A stretch of DNA of 64,000 nucleotides from Alteromonas_F sp964429915 (GCA_964429915.1 CAYSDZ010000001.1:176851-240850), one strand, 5' to 3'. Numbered from the stretch's first letter, positions 1 through 9,905 are shown. Numbers and translations are program-made. The notes: generated by a model not told the origin, from the letters alone.

Positions 1-711
1 AGAAGCCCAAAACTCCGAATCGGCGTACTCTAAATATTTCGGGTCGCCCGTGACATTCGATAACTTGACCCACGTTCGAGGTGCCATAAACAACGCGTCA
101 GCCCAACACCAACGCAATTGGCAATTCCCTTCATTATGCGTTTCACCATGACCGCTTGCGGTGCTGTCTAGCATGACAAGATCAACTTCTGGCTTGTTTT
201 CCAAAATCCAATCAAAATGTCGTTGAGTGGGTTTATAGGCATCTTGGTTACCTGTCTGCTCAGTTAACCAAATATAGGTTTGTCCAATCGTATGGTCGTC
301 AGCGTGGTAAGGTCGGTCAACCAGCAACTCGTAGTTTTGCTCCTTCGCCATATTTTCAACGTAGGCGAATAATTCGGGGTTTTTATCGACTTCTAGCCAT
401 TTAGTCAAACCTATATAAAAAGCAGCCTGAATCCAAAACTTTGGATTTTCAGATTTTTCTCTATGAGATTCAGGTATATATGAAAGATTACCAAATTGGG
501 CAACTTGCCATTTAGCAGCTCGTGTTGCTATATCATACGCAGAGGCGTTAATTTCTTTCGCACTCTTTTCGCTTACTACTTCATTAACACTTTTTTGCAT
601 TTGCTCTGTGTCAGCAACAGCGGTTTCCTGTGTCTTTGGCTCACTGCAACCTGCAAGTGCAGCCCCGATCATTAAAGGAAGAATGGCGTTTTTAAATAGT
701 TTAGTTCGCAT
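1..711 (-). CDS. GH88/GH105 unsaturated glucuronyl hydrolase lipoprotein, 3' part outside window
   Basis: Partial gene: 237 codons are present and the frame stays open to base 1, so the C-terminus lies outside. It should remove the 4,5-unsaturated uronic acid left at oligosaccharide ends by a polysaccharide lyase. The N-terminus is a lipoprotein signal with lipobox LAGC, so it is anchored in the periplasm or outer membrane. The motif RWCWADALFMAP and the DRPYHADDHTIGQ stretch are typical of GH88/GH105. The ATG at 711 has an AGAGGAC ribosome site just upstream. It follows the ulvan-lyase-like gene by 19 bases and is probably co-transcribed with it. GH88 versus GH105 is not settled from this fragment. 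Confidence 0.85.
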   Translation of the reverse strand, partial: MRTKLFKNAILPLMIGAALAGCSEPKTQETAVADTEQMQKSVNEVVSEKSAKEINASAYDIATRAAKWQVAQFGNLSYIPESHREKSENPKFWIQAAFYIGLTKWLEVDKNPELFAYVENMAKEQNYELLVDRPYHADDHTIGQTYIWLTEQTGNQDAYKPTQRHFDWILENKPEVDLVMLDSTASGHGETHNEGNCQLRWCWADALFMAPRTWVKLSNVTGDPKYLEYADSEFWAS

Positions 712-730
712 CAATATGTCCTCTATTCAA

Positions 731-2179
731 TTATTTCTTAGCAAATTCTGACGTGTCTTTGGGCAACGTGGCTGCTACCAATGCACGTGGAATGGGGCCA
801 TTTTGACCTATTAAGTAAATTTTTCTGTCTGCGTCACCGCGCTCTTTTTGCGCCAATAATACTTGCGCATCTGGATGGGCATTTTTAATCAATGACGTAA
901 TTGATAATCCTGAATTAGCGACGCGAAGGAGCTCTTTCCCTTTAGCAAAGGATTCTCCGCCGTTTTCGCTATTCCATAATGCAACGACACCATCAGTACC
1001 ACTGTCGTCAGCAAGAATGTATTGTATGTCACCGTTTGGACTCACCGTAAAAGCGCCTCTTGATTGACCCGAATCCAGTCCATTCACTGTGGTATTGCCA
1101 ACCCACTCATTGCCATTCCAGCGTATGTGGCGGGTTAGCTTTGGACCACCGGTCTTTTTGCCTAAATCTTCACCCACATTGATGGCGATGTGAGGGTGGC
1201 CGTTAGAATCTAAAGCGCTTGAGCCGTTAAAGGTCCAATCTTTACCCGTATCGAGTACTAATGCTTTTTTATCAGCCATTTCGCGCGTTAACGGCATAGG
1301 CAGAGATTCACCTTCAATATTTCGCCACGTTCCCTTGTCAGTATCGAAGATCATAAAGTAGGCATCATGTCGTTCGGTAGTATGTCCTCTTGAGGTTGCG
1401 TCTGTATCCCAACATAAGTGATAGTCAAAACTAACGATAAGTTCGTTACCCTTGCCTTTACCCACCCAAGCATACCAACTGTCAACCGCTTTTAAGTCGT
1501 CTCGTCTTTTATGCTTCAAAAATGATATGGGCGCATCAAATGTTCGGCCATGATCTGTCGATTTTTGATACACCCAATCGCTTCGGTGCGCGCCATGTCG
1601 GTAAAATAAATAAATGTCGCCGTTGTCCATTTTCATAGCTTGGTTATAAGTGCCAAACACTGATATGTTGTCGACTTCGTCCCACTCCGTAATGTCTAAG
1701 GGGCGTTTGGATATAGAGTGCTTATTCGCTCCGTGATGCACATTACCTAATGGATTTTCACCGTGATGGTGATCGCCACCGTGACCGCCGTAAAAAATAT
1801 GTACATACCCAAGGTCATCAATTAAAAGGGTTGGCTTTCCATGGTTATCAAACTTGGTTCGCCCTTCCCTTCTGCCTAGCTCGCTAGTACCCGCTCTAAA
1901 TGGGCCTTTCCAACTCTGCGTTTCATGGTGATAAGTCGCTACATAAGGGTCTTCAAACGGCCCTTGATAAGATACATAGGTAATACCATTATGGTACTCA
2001 CCCGCTGGGTGTTGAACAACGGCTAAAGGGTTGCCCGTGCCATTATCAGCAAAATATTCCACTTTTTGAGCGGCTGCCTCTGGAGTAGCGACCGATGTTG
2101 ATTGATCTGATTGACATGCTGATAACAGCTGCAACGCACCAGTGCAAGCAGCTACGTAGAACAATTTTTTTAACATCAT
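731..2179 (-). CDS. PL25-type ulvan lyase, BNR-repeat beta-propeller lipoprotein
   Basis: 482 residues, the usual size for PL25. Lipobox LLSAC places the lipidated Cys at 22. The rest is a BNR-type propeller with histidine-rich loops (GGHGGDHHHG at 131-140, FYRHGAHRS at 192-200). As I recall, the active-site residues of the Pseudoalteromonas lyase PLSV_3936 are His123, His143, Tyr188, Arg204 and His264. Here His113, His133, Tyr178, Arg194 and His254 all occur with one constant shift of ten, which strongly favours PL25 and an intact catalytic site. Expected role: beta-elimination between rhamnose-3-sulfate and uronic acid in ulvan, giving the unsaturated ends used by the next gene. Neighbouring sulfatase, xylose, rhamnose and uronate genes agree. 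A non-catalytic BNR lipoprotein is the alternative. Confidence 0.8.
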   Translation of the reverse strand: MMLKKLFYVAACTGALQLLSACQSDQSTSVATPEAAAQKVEYFADNGTGNPLAVVQHPAGEYHNGITYVSYQGPFEDPYVATYHHETQSWKGPFRAGTSELGRREGRTKFDNHGKPTLLIDDLGYVHIFYGGHGGDHHHGENPLGNVHHGANKHSISKRPLDITEWDEVDNISVFGTYNQAMKMDNGDIYLFYRHGAHRSDWVYQKSTDHGRTFDAPISFLKHKRRDDLKAVDSWYAWVGKGKGNELIVSFDYHLCWDTDATSRGHTTERHDAYFMIFDTDKGTWRNIEGESLPMPLTREMADKKALVLDTGKDWTFNGSSALDSNGHPHIAINVGEDLGKKTGGPKLTRHIRWNGNEWVGNTTVNGLDSGQSRGAFTVSPNGDIQYILADDSGTDGVVALWNSENGGESFAKGKELLRVANSGLSITSLIKNAHPDAQVLLAQKERGDADRKIYLIGQNGPIPRALVAATLPKDTSEFAKK

Positions 2180-2229
2180 TTCTTAACCTCTGACGATTTA
2201 TAAACCTGTATTAAAAAGGTGAGAATCGA

Positions 2230-3642
2230 TCAGTTTTTATATTGTTCAAACAAATCAAAAAACTCTTTTGCTACTTTGGGCTCTTTGGCGGCCAAATTAT
2301 GACTTTCGCCAGGATCTTTCAGAATGTCGAAAAGTGCTAACTCCGCATCGAAACCATAGCGAACTGCTTTCCAGTGCCCTTTGCGAGCTGCTTGGTAAGT
2401 GTCACCGATAACACCTGAGTTTGGATCGCCAACCTGCTTTGAAAACTCCCAATACAATAGGCGCTCTGGCATTTCTGCTGGACTATCGTTTAACAATCCT
2501 TTAATGGATACGCCATTAGTCCGCACGCGAGGCACAAGGTTCAAATTAACTCCAGCAATGTCAGCAACAGTAGGAAGCACATCGGCAAAATTCCAAGGTG
2601 TTTTATCTACACGTCCCTGCTTAATTTGAGCTGGCCATTGCATCAGCATAGGTACATGAATGCCGCCATCGAATAAGTCTCGCTTTTGCCCTTTATATGG
2701 CCCCGCCGCTTTTAAATATTCAGGGTCAGCACCGCCTTCATCATGCGGACCGTTGTCAGAAGTAAATACAATCAGCGTATTGTCTAATTGTCCCTGTTCT
2801 TCTAAGGTCTTTATGATTTTTCCAATGTAATCGTCAAGTGCTGACACCATACCTGCTAATACGGCATTAGGCTTATCAACAGGCTCAGGATAGTACGCCG
2901 CATATTTATCTGCTGGCACACCACCTTTCATCCCAGTGTAGGGTTCTTCTTTAAAGGAATATTGTTCGCTGTATTGCTCTGGCACCCCGAGCTCAGCATG
3001 AGGAGAGGAGTAAGCCAACATGATGAAAAATGGGTTGTCTCTAGGTGTTTCAATATACTTGATGACTTCTTTAGTAAATAATTCTTGGGCGTAGGCTCCT
3101 TTCTTGCCGCCTTCATTTTCTTCAATGCGAATTTTTTGCCCATCGCGCCACAAGATATGTGGATACTGACGATGACCTTCTAGAATAGAGTACATGCCAT
3201 ACCACGTATCAAATCCCATTGCTAAGGGATCGGTAACTCCCATTTGCGAACCGATAGAGTACTTCCCGAATAAAGCCGTATCGTAGTTAGCGTGTTTCAA
3301 CACATGCGCCATAGTGATATCAATTTCTTGAAGTTTTACCGTGTTAGAGTTGTTCGACATAAAGCGACCGTCACGACCTGTAAATAAAGAAACGCGAGAG
3401 GGAGAACAAACCGTATTACCTGCATACGCATGGTCAAAGCGAATACCATTTTTGGCTAACTTATCTAAATTAGGCGTTTGTATTGACGTATCGCCGTACG
3501 CGCCGACTTGGTTAAACCCTAAGTCATCCGTCAGTATGAAAAGAATGTTTGGTTTTTCAGCGGCTTGCAAGTGCGAAGAGAAAACCAAAAGAAGAGAAAA
3601 ACAGAGTACCAGTCGGCTAATACTGCGGGAGAATTTTGTCAT
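2230..3642 (-). CDS. Type I (formylglycine) sulfatase, secreted
   Basis: 470 residues of the arylsulfatase-type S1 family. Signal peptide about 1-27 (cleavage near LQA/A). Metal-binding Asp39-Asp40 lie in ILTDDLG, and the CSPSR motif at 79-83 marks Cys79 as the residue converted to formylglycine. An anaerobic-type or FGE maturase must act on it; none is in the window. HAYAGNTVC, SDNGPHDEGG and GGIHVPM are further family blocks. Beside the lyase and uronyl hydrolase, it most likely removes sulfate from rhamnose-3-sulfate of ulvan oligosaccharides, but the S1 subfamily cannot be assigned by eye. GAGG ribosome site nine bases before the ATG. Fifty bases separate it from the lyase gene downstream. 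Confidence 0.88.
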   Translation of the reverse strand: MTKFSRSISRLVLCFSLLLVFSSHLQAAEKPNILFILTDDLGFNQVGAYGDTSIQTPNLDKLAKNGIRFDHAYAGNTVCSPSRVSLFTGRDGRFMSNNSNTVKLQEIDITMAHVLKHANYDTALFGKYSIGSQMGVTDPLAMGFDTWYGMYSILEGHRQYPHILWRDGQKIRIEENEGGKKGAYAQELFTKEVIKYIETPRDNPFFIMLAYSSPHAELGVPEQYSEQYSFKEEPYTGMKGGVPADKYAAYYPEPVDKPNAVLAGMVSALDDYIGKIIKTLEEQGQLDNTLIVFTSDNGPHDEGGADPEYLKAAGPYKGQKRDLFDGGIHVPMLMQWPAQIKQGRVDKTPWNFADVLPTVADIAGVNLNLVPRVRTNGVSIKGLLNDSPAEMPERLLYWEFSKQVGDPNSGVIGDTYQAARKGHWKAVRYGFDAELALFDILKDPGESHNLAAKEPKVAKEFFDLFEQYKN

Positions 3643-3796
3643 GTCAGCTTACCTCAAAGGCTTTATTCTACAAGAGAATAAAGCCACTAAACTTATATTA
3701 TTTGAGGTTAGCAATACTACATGAATTGAATAATCGCCAAAAGCGTTATTTTGATTTTTTGTGACTATTTATGACTCTTTTTGTTACAAGAACGCA

Positions 3797-4876
3797 TTAA
3801 TCTACATAGCGCTTAACACAATTCAATTCTTCAAAGGCTTGAATAAGTCGAGTTGTCATAGATTCTTCCATTTTTCTCAACCATACTCTTGGATCGTAAA
3901 ATTTCTTATTTGGCCCATCTGAACTATCTGGGTTACCAATTTGCGTTTGCAAATAGCCTTCTTTATCTCTGTAGTAAGTGTGAATACCTTGCCAACTTGC
4001 CCATTGCGTGTCGGTATCAATATTCATTTTGATAACCCCATAGCTAATTGCCTCAGCAATTTCTTCTGCGCTAGAGCCCGAGCCGCCATGGAACACGAAA
4101 TTCAATGAATTAGTCGGTAAGGTATATTTTTCACTGACAAAGGCTTGAGAGTTTTTCAATATAGACGGCGTAAGCTTAACATTGCCGGGTTTGTATACTC
4201 CATGCACATTGCCGAATGATGCAGCAATGGTAAAACCTGGGCTGACTGCCACAAGATGTTCGTAGGCATAAGCGACGTCTTCAGGTTGGGTGTAAAGCAA
4301 GGCATTGTCGATATCTGAATTATCGACTCCGTCTTCTTCTCCACCTGTTACGCCAAGTTCGATCTCGATAGACATATCAATCTTTGCCATACGCTTTAGA
4401 TAATCAGCGCTGATTGCTATATTTTCCTCAAGGCTTTCTTCAGACAAATCTAACATGTGAGAGCTGAATAGAGGTTTTCCCGTTTGAGCAAAATGTTTTT
4501 CACCTGCGTCAAGCAAGCCGTCTATCCACGGTAATAATTTTTTTGCAGCATGGTCTGTGTGAAGAATAACCGGCACTTGATAATACTGAGCAGCAATATG
4601 AATATAGTGCGCTGCGGCAATTCCACCACTGATGGCGCACTCATGTGCTGATAACCCCACGCCTTTACCGATGAAAAACGACGCGCCGCCATAGGACAAT
4701 TGAATAATAATAGGTGACTGAATATCTTTCGCTGCCTGTAATGCAGCATTAACTGAATGAGTACCGACAACATTTACGGCTGGATAGGCAAAATTGTTCG
4801 TTCGCGCTTCCTTGTATAGCGTTTCAACATCGTCTCCACTTAATACACCTACGGGTACTTTCTTTGTTAAGCTCAT
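3797..4876 (-). CDS. fbaA: Class II fructose-bisphosphate aldolase
   Basis: 359 residues, the length of E. coli FbaA, and alignable to it by eye end to end. The block LHTDHAAKKL carries the catalytic Asp108 and zinc ligand His109 (His110 in E. coli). GGEEDGVDNS, ASFGNVHGVYKPG, FHGGSGSS and NIDTDTQWA are family signatures. It interconverts fructose-1,6-bisphosphate with dihydroxyacetone phosphate and glyceraldehyde-3-phosphate in the cytosol. Its place between the xylose genes and the sulfatase suggests it serves triose-phosphate flux from rhamnose and xylose breakdown. A housekeeping copy elsewhere is likely but unseen. Strong GAGGAG ribosome site. Confidence 0.93.
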   Translation of the reverse strand: MSLTKKVPVGVLSGDDVETLYKEARTNNFAYPAVNVVGTHSVNAALQAAKDIQSPIIIQLSYGGASFFIGKGVGLSAHECAISGGIAAAHYIHIAAQYYQVPVILHTDHAAKKLLPWIDGLLDAGEKHFAQTGKPLFSSHMLDLSEESLEENIAISADYLKRMAKIDMSIEIELGVTGGEEDGVDNSDIDNALLYTQPEDVAYAYEHLVAVSPGFTIAASFGNVHGVYKPGNVKLTPSILKNSQAFVSEKYTLPTNSLNFVFHGGSGSSAEEIAEAISYGVIKMNIDTDTQWASWQGIHTYYRDKEGYLQTQIGNPDSSDGPNKKFYDPRVWLRKMEESMTTRLIQAFEELNCVKRYVD

Positions 4877-5025
4877 AACGCTCCTCTGCGAAGAAAAAAA
4901 TACTCACGATATATCAACATGTACTCGAACACATATCAATGGTTATTAGTCTATTTGATTTAAATAAAATAAGGAATTAAGGAGGGGGTAACACACAATT
5001 TACTTGAAAAAAAATAGGAATAATC

Positions 5026-5053
5026 AGAGAAAACGATTTACATCGTTTCCTCT
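5026..5053 (-). terminator. Hairpin after xylA, possible terminator
   Basis: Twelve-base inverted repeat with one mismatch (AGAGAAAACGAT / ATCGTTTCCTCT) around a TTAC loop, directly after the xylA stop in the minus direction. A run of eight T residues follows about 12 bases later rather than at once, so termination may be partial, separating xylBA from the aldolase. An operator role is also possible. Confidence 0.45.
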
Positions 5054-5066
5054 TACTCAGAAGAAA

Positions 5067-6386
5067 CTAACCAAACAAAACGCGATTCACTTTGTTTTCC
5101 ATTAGCTCTTGTTGACCACTTACATGCTTAGGCGAAAGCGAGTGATCAAAGGCGTAACTTGCTAAACTCTCAAGCGAATGCTCACCTGACAGAATCGCTT
5201 TGCCTAGGTTTGCATCCCAACCTGCATATCGCTCGTTCAATTTGGCACTAACAAAATCGTTTTCTATCATTTTTGCAGCTTTTTTCAGTGCAATCGCTAA
5301 ATGATCCATTCCACCAATATGGCCATGGAATAAGTCGACTGGATCAACACTTTGACGGCGTAACTTGGTGTCGAACATAAAGCCACCCGTTTTGAAGCCA
5401 CCCACTTTAAGGATATCGTACATAACTAGAGACAGCTCAGGCACGTCGATGGGGAACTGGTCAGTGTCCCATCCATTTTGAGCATCACCGCGGTTAGCGT
5501 CGATTGAGCCAAACAAACCCAACGAGATAGCCGTGGCAATTTCATGGTGGAACGAATGTCCGGCAAGCGTTGCATGATTCACTTCAATGTTTACTTTGAA
5601 TTCGTTTTCCAAGCCAAACTGTTTTAAGAAACCATAAACCGTAGCTGTATCATAATCGTATTGGTGCTTTGTAGGCTCTTGAGGCTTGGGTTCAATAAGC
5701 AAAGTACCCGTAAAGCCAATTTTATGTTTATGCTCTACGACCATCTGCATAAATTTACCCATTTGCTCTCGCTCACGGCGCAAATCGGTATTTAACAAGG
5801 TTTCGTAACCTTCACGGCCGCCCCACAGTACATAGTTTTCACCGCCCAAACGCTTGGTTGCATTCATTGCGTTGAATACTTGTGTAGCTGCATAGGTAAA
5901 TACTTCAGGATTAGGGTTTGTCGATGCACCTGCTGCGTAGCGCGGATTACTGAATACGTTAGCCGTACCCCATAATAGCTTTCGGCCTGTTTCAGCTTGC
6001 TTTTGTTCAAGAACGTCAGTCATCTCGGCAAAGTTATTGACATAGTCTTTTAAGCTGTCGCCCTCTGGAGCAACATCGATATCGTGAAAACTGTAATATG
6101 GCATACCGAGCTTGCTGAAAAACTCAAACGCGACATCAGCTTTTTCTTTTGCTTTTGTCATTGGATCACCAGCTTTCAACCAAGGACGCCCAAAAGTGCC
6201 TTGGCCAAACACGTCTGCGCCGTCCCAACAAAAGTTATGCCAATAACATGCAGCAAAACGCAAATGTTCTTTCATGCTTTTGCCGAGCACCATTTCATTT
6301 TCATTATAATGACGGAAAGCTAGTGGATTGTCTGAATCCAGGCCTTCGAACTTTATTGCATCGATATTTTCAAAATATTGTGACAT
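5067..6386 (-). CDS. xylA: D-xylose isomerase
   Basis: 439 residues, matching the proteobacterial XylA length of about 440. It converts D-xylose to D-xylulose with two divalent metals. Signatures seen: YSFHDIDVAPEG with the catalytic His and Asp near the N-terminal third, IEPKPQEPTKHQYD and VNIEVNHATLAGHSFHHE with metal-binding Glu and His, and SIDANRGDAQNGWDTDQ near the end of the barrel. xylB ends 30 bases upstream and an AGGAG ribosome site precedes the ATG, so the pair forms an operon. In this context the xylose would come from the xylose branches or replacements in ulvan. Confidence 0.97.
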   Translation of the reverse strand: MSQYFENIDAIKFEGLDSDNPLAFRHYNENEMVLGKSMKEHLRFAACYWHNFCWDGADVFGQGTFGRPWLKAGDPMTKAKEKADVAFEFFSKLGMPYYSFHDIDVAPEGDSLKDYVNNFAEMTDVLEQKQAETGRKLLWGTANVFSNPRYAAGASTNPNPEVFTYAATQVFNAMNATKRLGGENYVLWGGREGYETLLNTDLRREREQMGKFMQMVVEHKHKIGFTGTLLIEPKPQEPTKHQYDYDTATVYGFLKQFGLENEFKVNIEVNHATLAGHSFHHEIATAISLGLFGSIDANRGDAQNGWDTDQFPIDVPELSLVMYDILKVGGFKTGGFMFDTKLRRQSVDPVDLFHGHIGGMDHLAIALKKAAKMIENDFVSAKLNERYAGWDANLGKAILSGEHSLESLASYAFDHSLSPKHVSGQQELMENKVNRVLFG

Positions 6387-6416
6387 TGTGTATTCTCCTA
6401 CACATTAATTAGCTAA

Positions 6417-7871
6417 TTAATATAAATCTTTGATTTGCGCATACAACGCTTGAAACGTTTGTCTTCTTTTTGAGTAAAGCGCGGTGTTTTGTTCATTTGG
6501 CACATGTTGTTGTACCAAATCAGGTACCGGACAAACTTCGGCAATAGACAAGGTATTATTCACGCCCAATTTGGCTAATCTTGCAGCACCCAAAGCGGGT
6601 CCAACCTCCCCGCCTTGTCGATAGCTTACCGGCAGTTGAAGAATATCGGCTAACATTTGACGCCAATAAGGGCTTCGCGCGCCTCCACCAATTAGACTGA
6701 TATCGTCTGCTATCAATCCAGACTTGTGCAAAACCTCTACCCCATCAGCAAAAGCAAATGACACACCTTCTAATACTGAGTGAGTCAATGTTGCTTGGTC
6801 TGTATTGTGAGTTAAGCCAAAGAAGCTGCCAGTAGCCGACGGATTATTATGCGGCGTTCGCTCCCCACTTAAATAAGGCAGGAACAGAGGTGCATTTTCG
6901 TAATCAATGTCTGCTTTATTGAGTTCATCCAATAAAACACCCACTTCTTTTTTGGCAATCGACTCTGCATACCACTGTAGGCAACTTGCCGCACTAAGCA
7001 AAACAGACATCAAATACCATGTGTTTGGCAACGCGTGACAAAAACTGTGAACGGCTGATTCTGGATTGCTGCTAAAGCCGTCACCGACAACAAAATAAAC
7101 CCCCGATGTACCTAAAGACAGCATTCCTTGTCCGGGTTTTACGATTCCCACACCTACTGCGCCTGCGGCATTGTCTCCTCCTCCGGCAACAATAGGAACC
7201 GAAGACATTCCCCATTCATCCGCTAAATCTTTTTTTAGATACCCTGTTATTTCATTCCCTTCATATAGGGTAGGCATATGCGACTCATTCAAACCGCTAG
7301 CAACAAGCATTCCTGAGTGCCATGTGCGTTTCGCCGTGTCCAACCACATTGTGCCGACTGCGTCAGACATGTCAGACGCGTAATCTCCGGTCATCAAAAA
7401 GCGCAAGTAATCTTTGGGCAGTAGCACCTTATTGATTCGAGCAAACAAATCGGGTTCGTGCTCTTTCACCCACAACAGCTTTGGCGCAGTAAAACCCGGC
7501 ATTATGAGATTACCCGTTACTTCGCGCGCGCTGGTTTCGGTCGATTCTATTTTTACACACTGTGCCTCGCAGCGACCATCATTCCACAAAATTGCAGGGC
7601 GAATAACATCGGCATTGTCGTCGAGCAGCGTCGCACCATGCATTTGCCCAGACAACCCAATGGATTTAACTGATTGTAATTTGTTTCGTTCTTTAAGTGC
7701 TTGCATCGCTTGGCAAAACCCGTCCCACCAGCTGTTAGGATCTTGCTCAGACCACAATGGGAAGGGGCGTGACACAGATAACGGAGCATTGTGGCTATCG
7801 ACCAAATTACCTTCTTCGTCACATAACACCACTTTGATACCAGAAGTACCTAAATCGACGCCTAAATACAT
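6417..7871 (-). CDS. xylB: Xylulokinase
   Basis: 484-residue FGGY sugar kinase. The N-terminal phosphate loop YLGVDLGTSGIKVVL and the C-terminal GGGARSPYWRQMLADI adenosine motif are clear, as are GLSGQMHG and YLSGERTPHNNP, typical of xylulokinase rather than glycerol or rhamnulose kinase. It phosphorylates D-xylulose to xylulose-5-phosphate for the pentose phosphate pathway. It is the first gene of a minus-strand run (xylB, xylA, fbaA, sulfatase, lyase, uronyl hydrolase). The ribosome site is weak (GAGACTTAAGT before the ATG). Confidence 0.96.
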   Translation of the reverse strand: MYLGVDLGTSGIKVVLCDEEGNLVDSHNAPLSVSRPFPLWSEQDPNSWWDGFCQAMQALKERNKLQSVKSIGLSGQMHGATLLDDNADVIRPAILWNDGRCEAQCVKIESTETSAREVTGNLIMPGFTAPKLLWVKEHEPDLFARINKVLLPKDYLRFLMTGDYASDMSDAVGTMWLDTAKRTWHSGMLVASGLNESHMPTLYEGNEITGYLKKDLADEWGMSSVPIVAGGGDNAAGAVGVGIVKPGQGMLSLGTSGVYFVVGDGFSSNPESAVHSFCHALPNTWYLMSVLLSAASCLQWYAESIAKKEVGVLLDELNKADIDYENAPLFLPYLSGERTPHNNPSATGSFFGLTHNTDQATLTHSVLEGVSFAFADGVEVLHKSGLIADDISLIGGGARSPYWRQMLADILQLPVSYRQGGEVGPALGAARLAKLGVNNTLSIAEVCPVPDLVQQHVPNEQNTALYSKRRQTFQALYAQIKDLY

Positions 7872-8296
7872 ACTTAAGTCTCAGTTTTTAATTGTTAAAT
7901 GTTGGGCATAAGCGAGTTATCTGAGCATTAACTCATTAACGAAGCGCGTTACCTTTACGATAGGAGCTAATGATAATTTTTGACGTCCTTCTTGTCTAGC
8001 TATCATTTGATTAACATTTTTAAAAAAATTAAGACAAAACAAACTGAGGCTTTACAATTTTAGATTTAATTTGTGAGCGTCTATGTAGGATTACTGGGTA
8101 AACATTGTTGAAAGGTGGATACAACAGACTTTTTATTACCCTGCTCTCCATCACCTTAACGTAAAGTGTACAATAAACCAAACTTCACGCGTTCGGCGTT
8201 ATCACATTCTCCAATATTTAAGATTTCAACTATTTTTTTAGTCGCATATTCGATACTGTTCGTATCCATTCTATCTGTCCATAAACAACGTTTGTT
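7872..8296. other. Divergent intergenic region between xylB and the K+ transporter
   Basis: About 425 bases without a convincing gene. It must hold the promoters of the minus-strand xylB run and of the plus-strand potassium transporter. The sequence is AT-rich. I could not single out a -35/-10 pair or an operator with confidence. A short open frame at 8156-8353 on the minus strand has no family features and overlaps the transporter start, so it is not called. Confidence 0.6.
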
Positions 8297-9616
8297 ATGA
8301 AATTTATTGTCAATTATATTCGCACCATTTCTCCAGGTGCGGTACTTGTACAAGGTTACCTGTTTTATATGATTTTTGGTGCCATATTACTTTCATTGCC
8401 TTTTTCGCAAGAAATTGCGACATCGGGTTTAGATGCATTGTTTATAGCTGCATCAGCAGTATCTACCACGGGCTTGGTTACGATTGACCCCGGCACGCAT
8501 TTTTCTTTTTTTGGAGAAGTGGTGATTTTCCTGTTGATACAGCTGGGTGGTATTGGATACATGACATTCGGGTCGTTCATATTGCTTTCGCTTCGTCATA
8601 GCGCATTGAATACAACGATGCGCATAAGCAAAAAAGCCTTTACGCTACCTGCCGATTTTGACCATAAATACTTTATAAAGAAAGTAGTCATATTTACGGC
8701 CGTGGTTGAATTAATTGGTGCACTACTTCTCTTTTTGTTTTTTATCGCTGCTGGAGAGAAAAATGCAATTTGGCTAGCTATTTTTCATAGCGTCAGCGCT
8801 TTTTGTACGGCAGGCTTTAGCCTATTTTCAAACAGCTTCGAAAGTTATTCGGGTCATGTGGGTATAAATGCTGTCATTAGTGCGCTTTCTATTGTCGGCG
8901 CAATCGGCTTTATTGTGCTTGTTGACGTATGGGACTTAGTGCGCGGCCGTCAAGAAAATCTACATTTCACCTCTAAAATCATCCTCAAAGTCACCACCCT
9001 ATTCTTAATGGTAGGCACCGTATTTTTTGCCGTGGCAGAACCCTCAATAAATGCCTTACCGCTTGAAGAGCGCTGGATGGCGGCATTCTTCCAGATAATG
9101 ACAGCAACAACAACGGTAGGTTTCAACACTGTTTCTATCGGTGCCCTGAGCCCTGCTCTGGTTATGCTTATGTACTTTTTAATGCTTTTTGGCGCATCGC
9201 CTTCTGGCACCGGGGGAGGGTTAAAATCCACCACTTTTGCCGCATTGTCCGGTTTAGTGAAAAGTACCTTAAAAGGCCGATCACGAGTAAGGCTACAAAA
9301 ACGGGTCCTGCCGCTGAACAAGCTAAGGATTGCTACAAGCAGTTTCGTTTACTACTTTTTTATTTTATTTATCGCAATGATTGTTCTACTGCTAACCGAA
9401 CAATCAACAATGGACGTCATCATGTTTGAAGTGTTCTCAGCATTGGGCACGGTAGGCTTGAGCATGGGGTTAACTGGCGAACTGACGCCTATTGGTAAAC
9501 TCATTTTCGTATTGCTTATGTTTATGGGGCGCGTGGGAATCTTAACCTTCGGTATTATGATGACGACGCATGATGAAAGTCGTGAAGAAGAAAAAGATAA
9601 TGATTTAGTCGTCTGA
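8297..9616 (+). CDS. TrkH/KtrB-family potassium transporter membrane subunit
   Basis: 439 residues, close to KtrB. It is an integral inner-membrane protein with four pore repeats. The four selectivity-filter glycines can be seen in VSTTGLVT, FCTAGFSL, TTTVGFNT and LGTVGLSM. It moves K+ (with Na+ in KtrB) and needs a cytosolic KtrA/TrkA-type RCK subunit, which is not adjacent. The charged tail ESREEEKDND is usual. No clear ribosome site precedes the ATG. It is transcribed away from the sugar locus and seems functionally unrelated to it. Confidence 0.88.
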   Translation: MKFIVNYIRTISPGAVLVQGYLFYMIFGAILLSLPFSQEIATSGLDALFIAASAVSTTGLVTIDPGTHFSFFGEVVIFLLIQLGGIGYMTFGSFILLSLRHSALNTTMRISKKAFTLPADFDHKYFIKKVVIFTAVVELIGALLLFLFFIAAGEKNAIWLAIFHSVSAFCTAGFSLFSNSFESYSGHVGINAVISALSIVGAIGFIVLVDVWDLVRGRQENLHFTSKIILKVTTLFLMVGTVFFAVAEPSINALPLEERWMAAFFQIMTATTTVGFNTVSIGALSPALVMLMYFLMLFGASPSGTGGGLKSTTFAALSGLVKSTLKGRSRVRLQKRVLPLNKLRIATSSFVYYFFILFIAMIVLLLTEQSTMDVIMFEVFSALGTVGLSMGLTGELTPIGKLIFVLLMFMGRVGILTFGIMMTTHDESREEEKDNDLVV

Positions 9617-9624
9617 TTTGCTTT

Positions 9625-9890
9625 TATACCCGTTCCACCTCAACATGCTCGTTTCAGAGCTATCACAGCGTTTTTGTGGCAAGGCATACTTGAGAAGGAA
9701 TGTGGTTAACCTTTCGAACAAGTATAACGCAGTCATAAAAGCGCTGTGAAGCTCCCAAGGGCGAAGCCTAAAAGGATTTACCCTGCGTCAAATTGTTTCG
9801 ACATGGAATCACCATGCCTTCTCCCATTTTCCTTGTTTAAATCCTTTTATTCGTTCGCTGAATCGAGCATGTTGAGGTGGAACGGGTATA
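9625..9890. repeat. 266-bp MITE-like element with perfect 27-bp terminal inverted repeats
   Basis: The left end 9625-9651 (TATACCCGTTCCACCTCAAC then ATGCTCG) is the exact reverse complement of 9864-9890. The interior has a shorter inverted pair (ATCACAGCG near 9662 and CGCTGTGA near 9742) and no plausible transposase. The last 39 bases (9854-9892) recur identically at 54010-54048. It lies between convergent genes, a typical home for a non-autonomous element. Confidence 0.8.
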
Positions 9891-9905
9891 TTTATGCAAA
9901 TAATG

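Noticed and set aside
8156..8353. 65-codon minus-strand frame before the K+ transporter
   Set aside because: It overlaps the transporter start and shows no ribosome site or recognisable domain.
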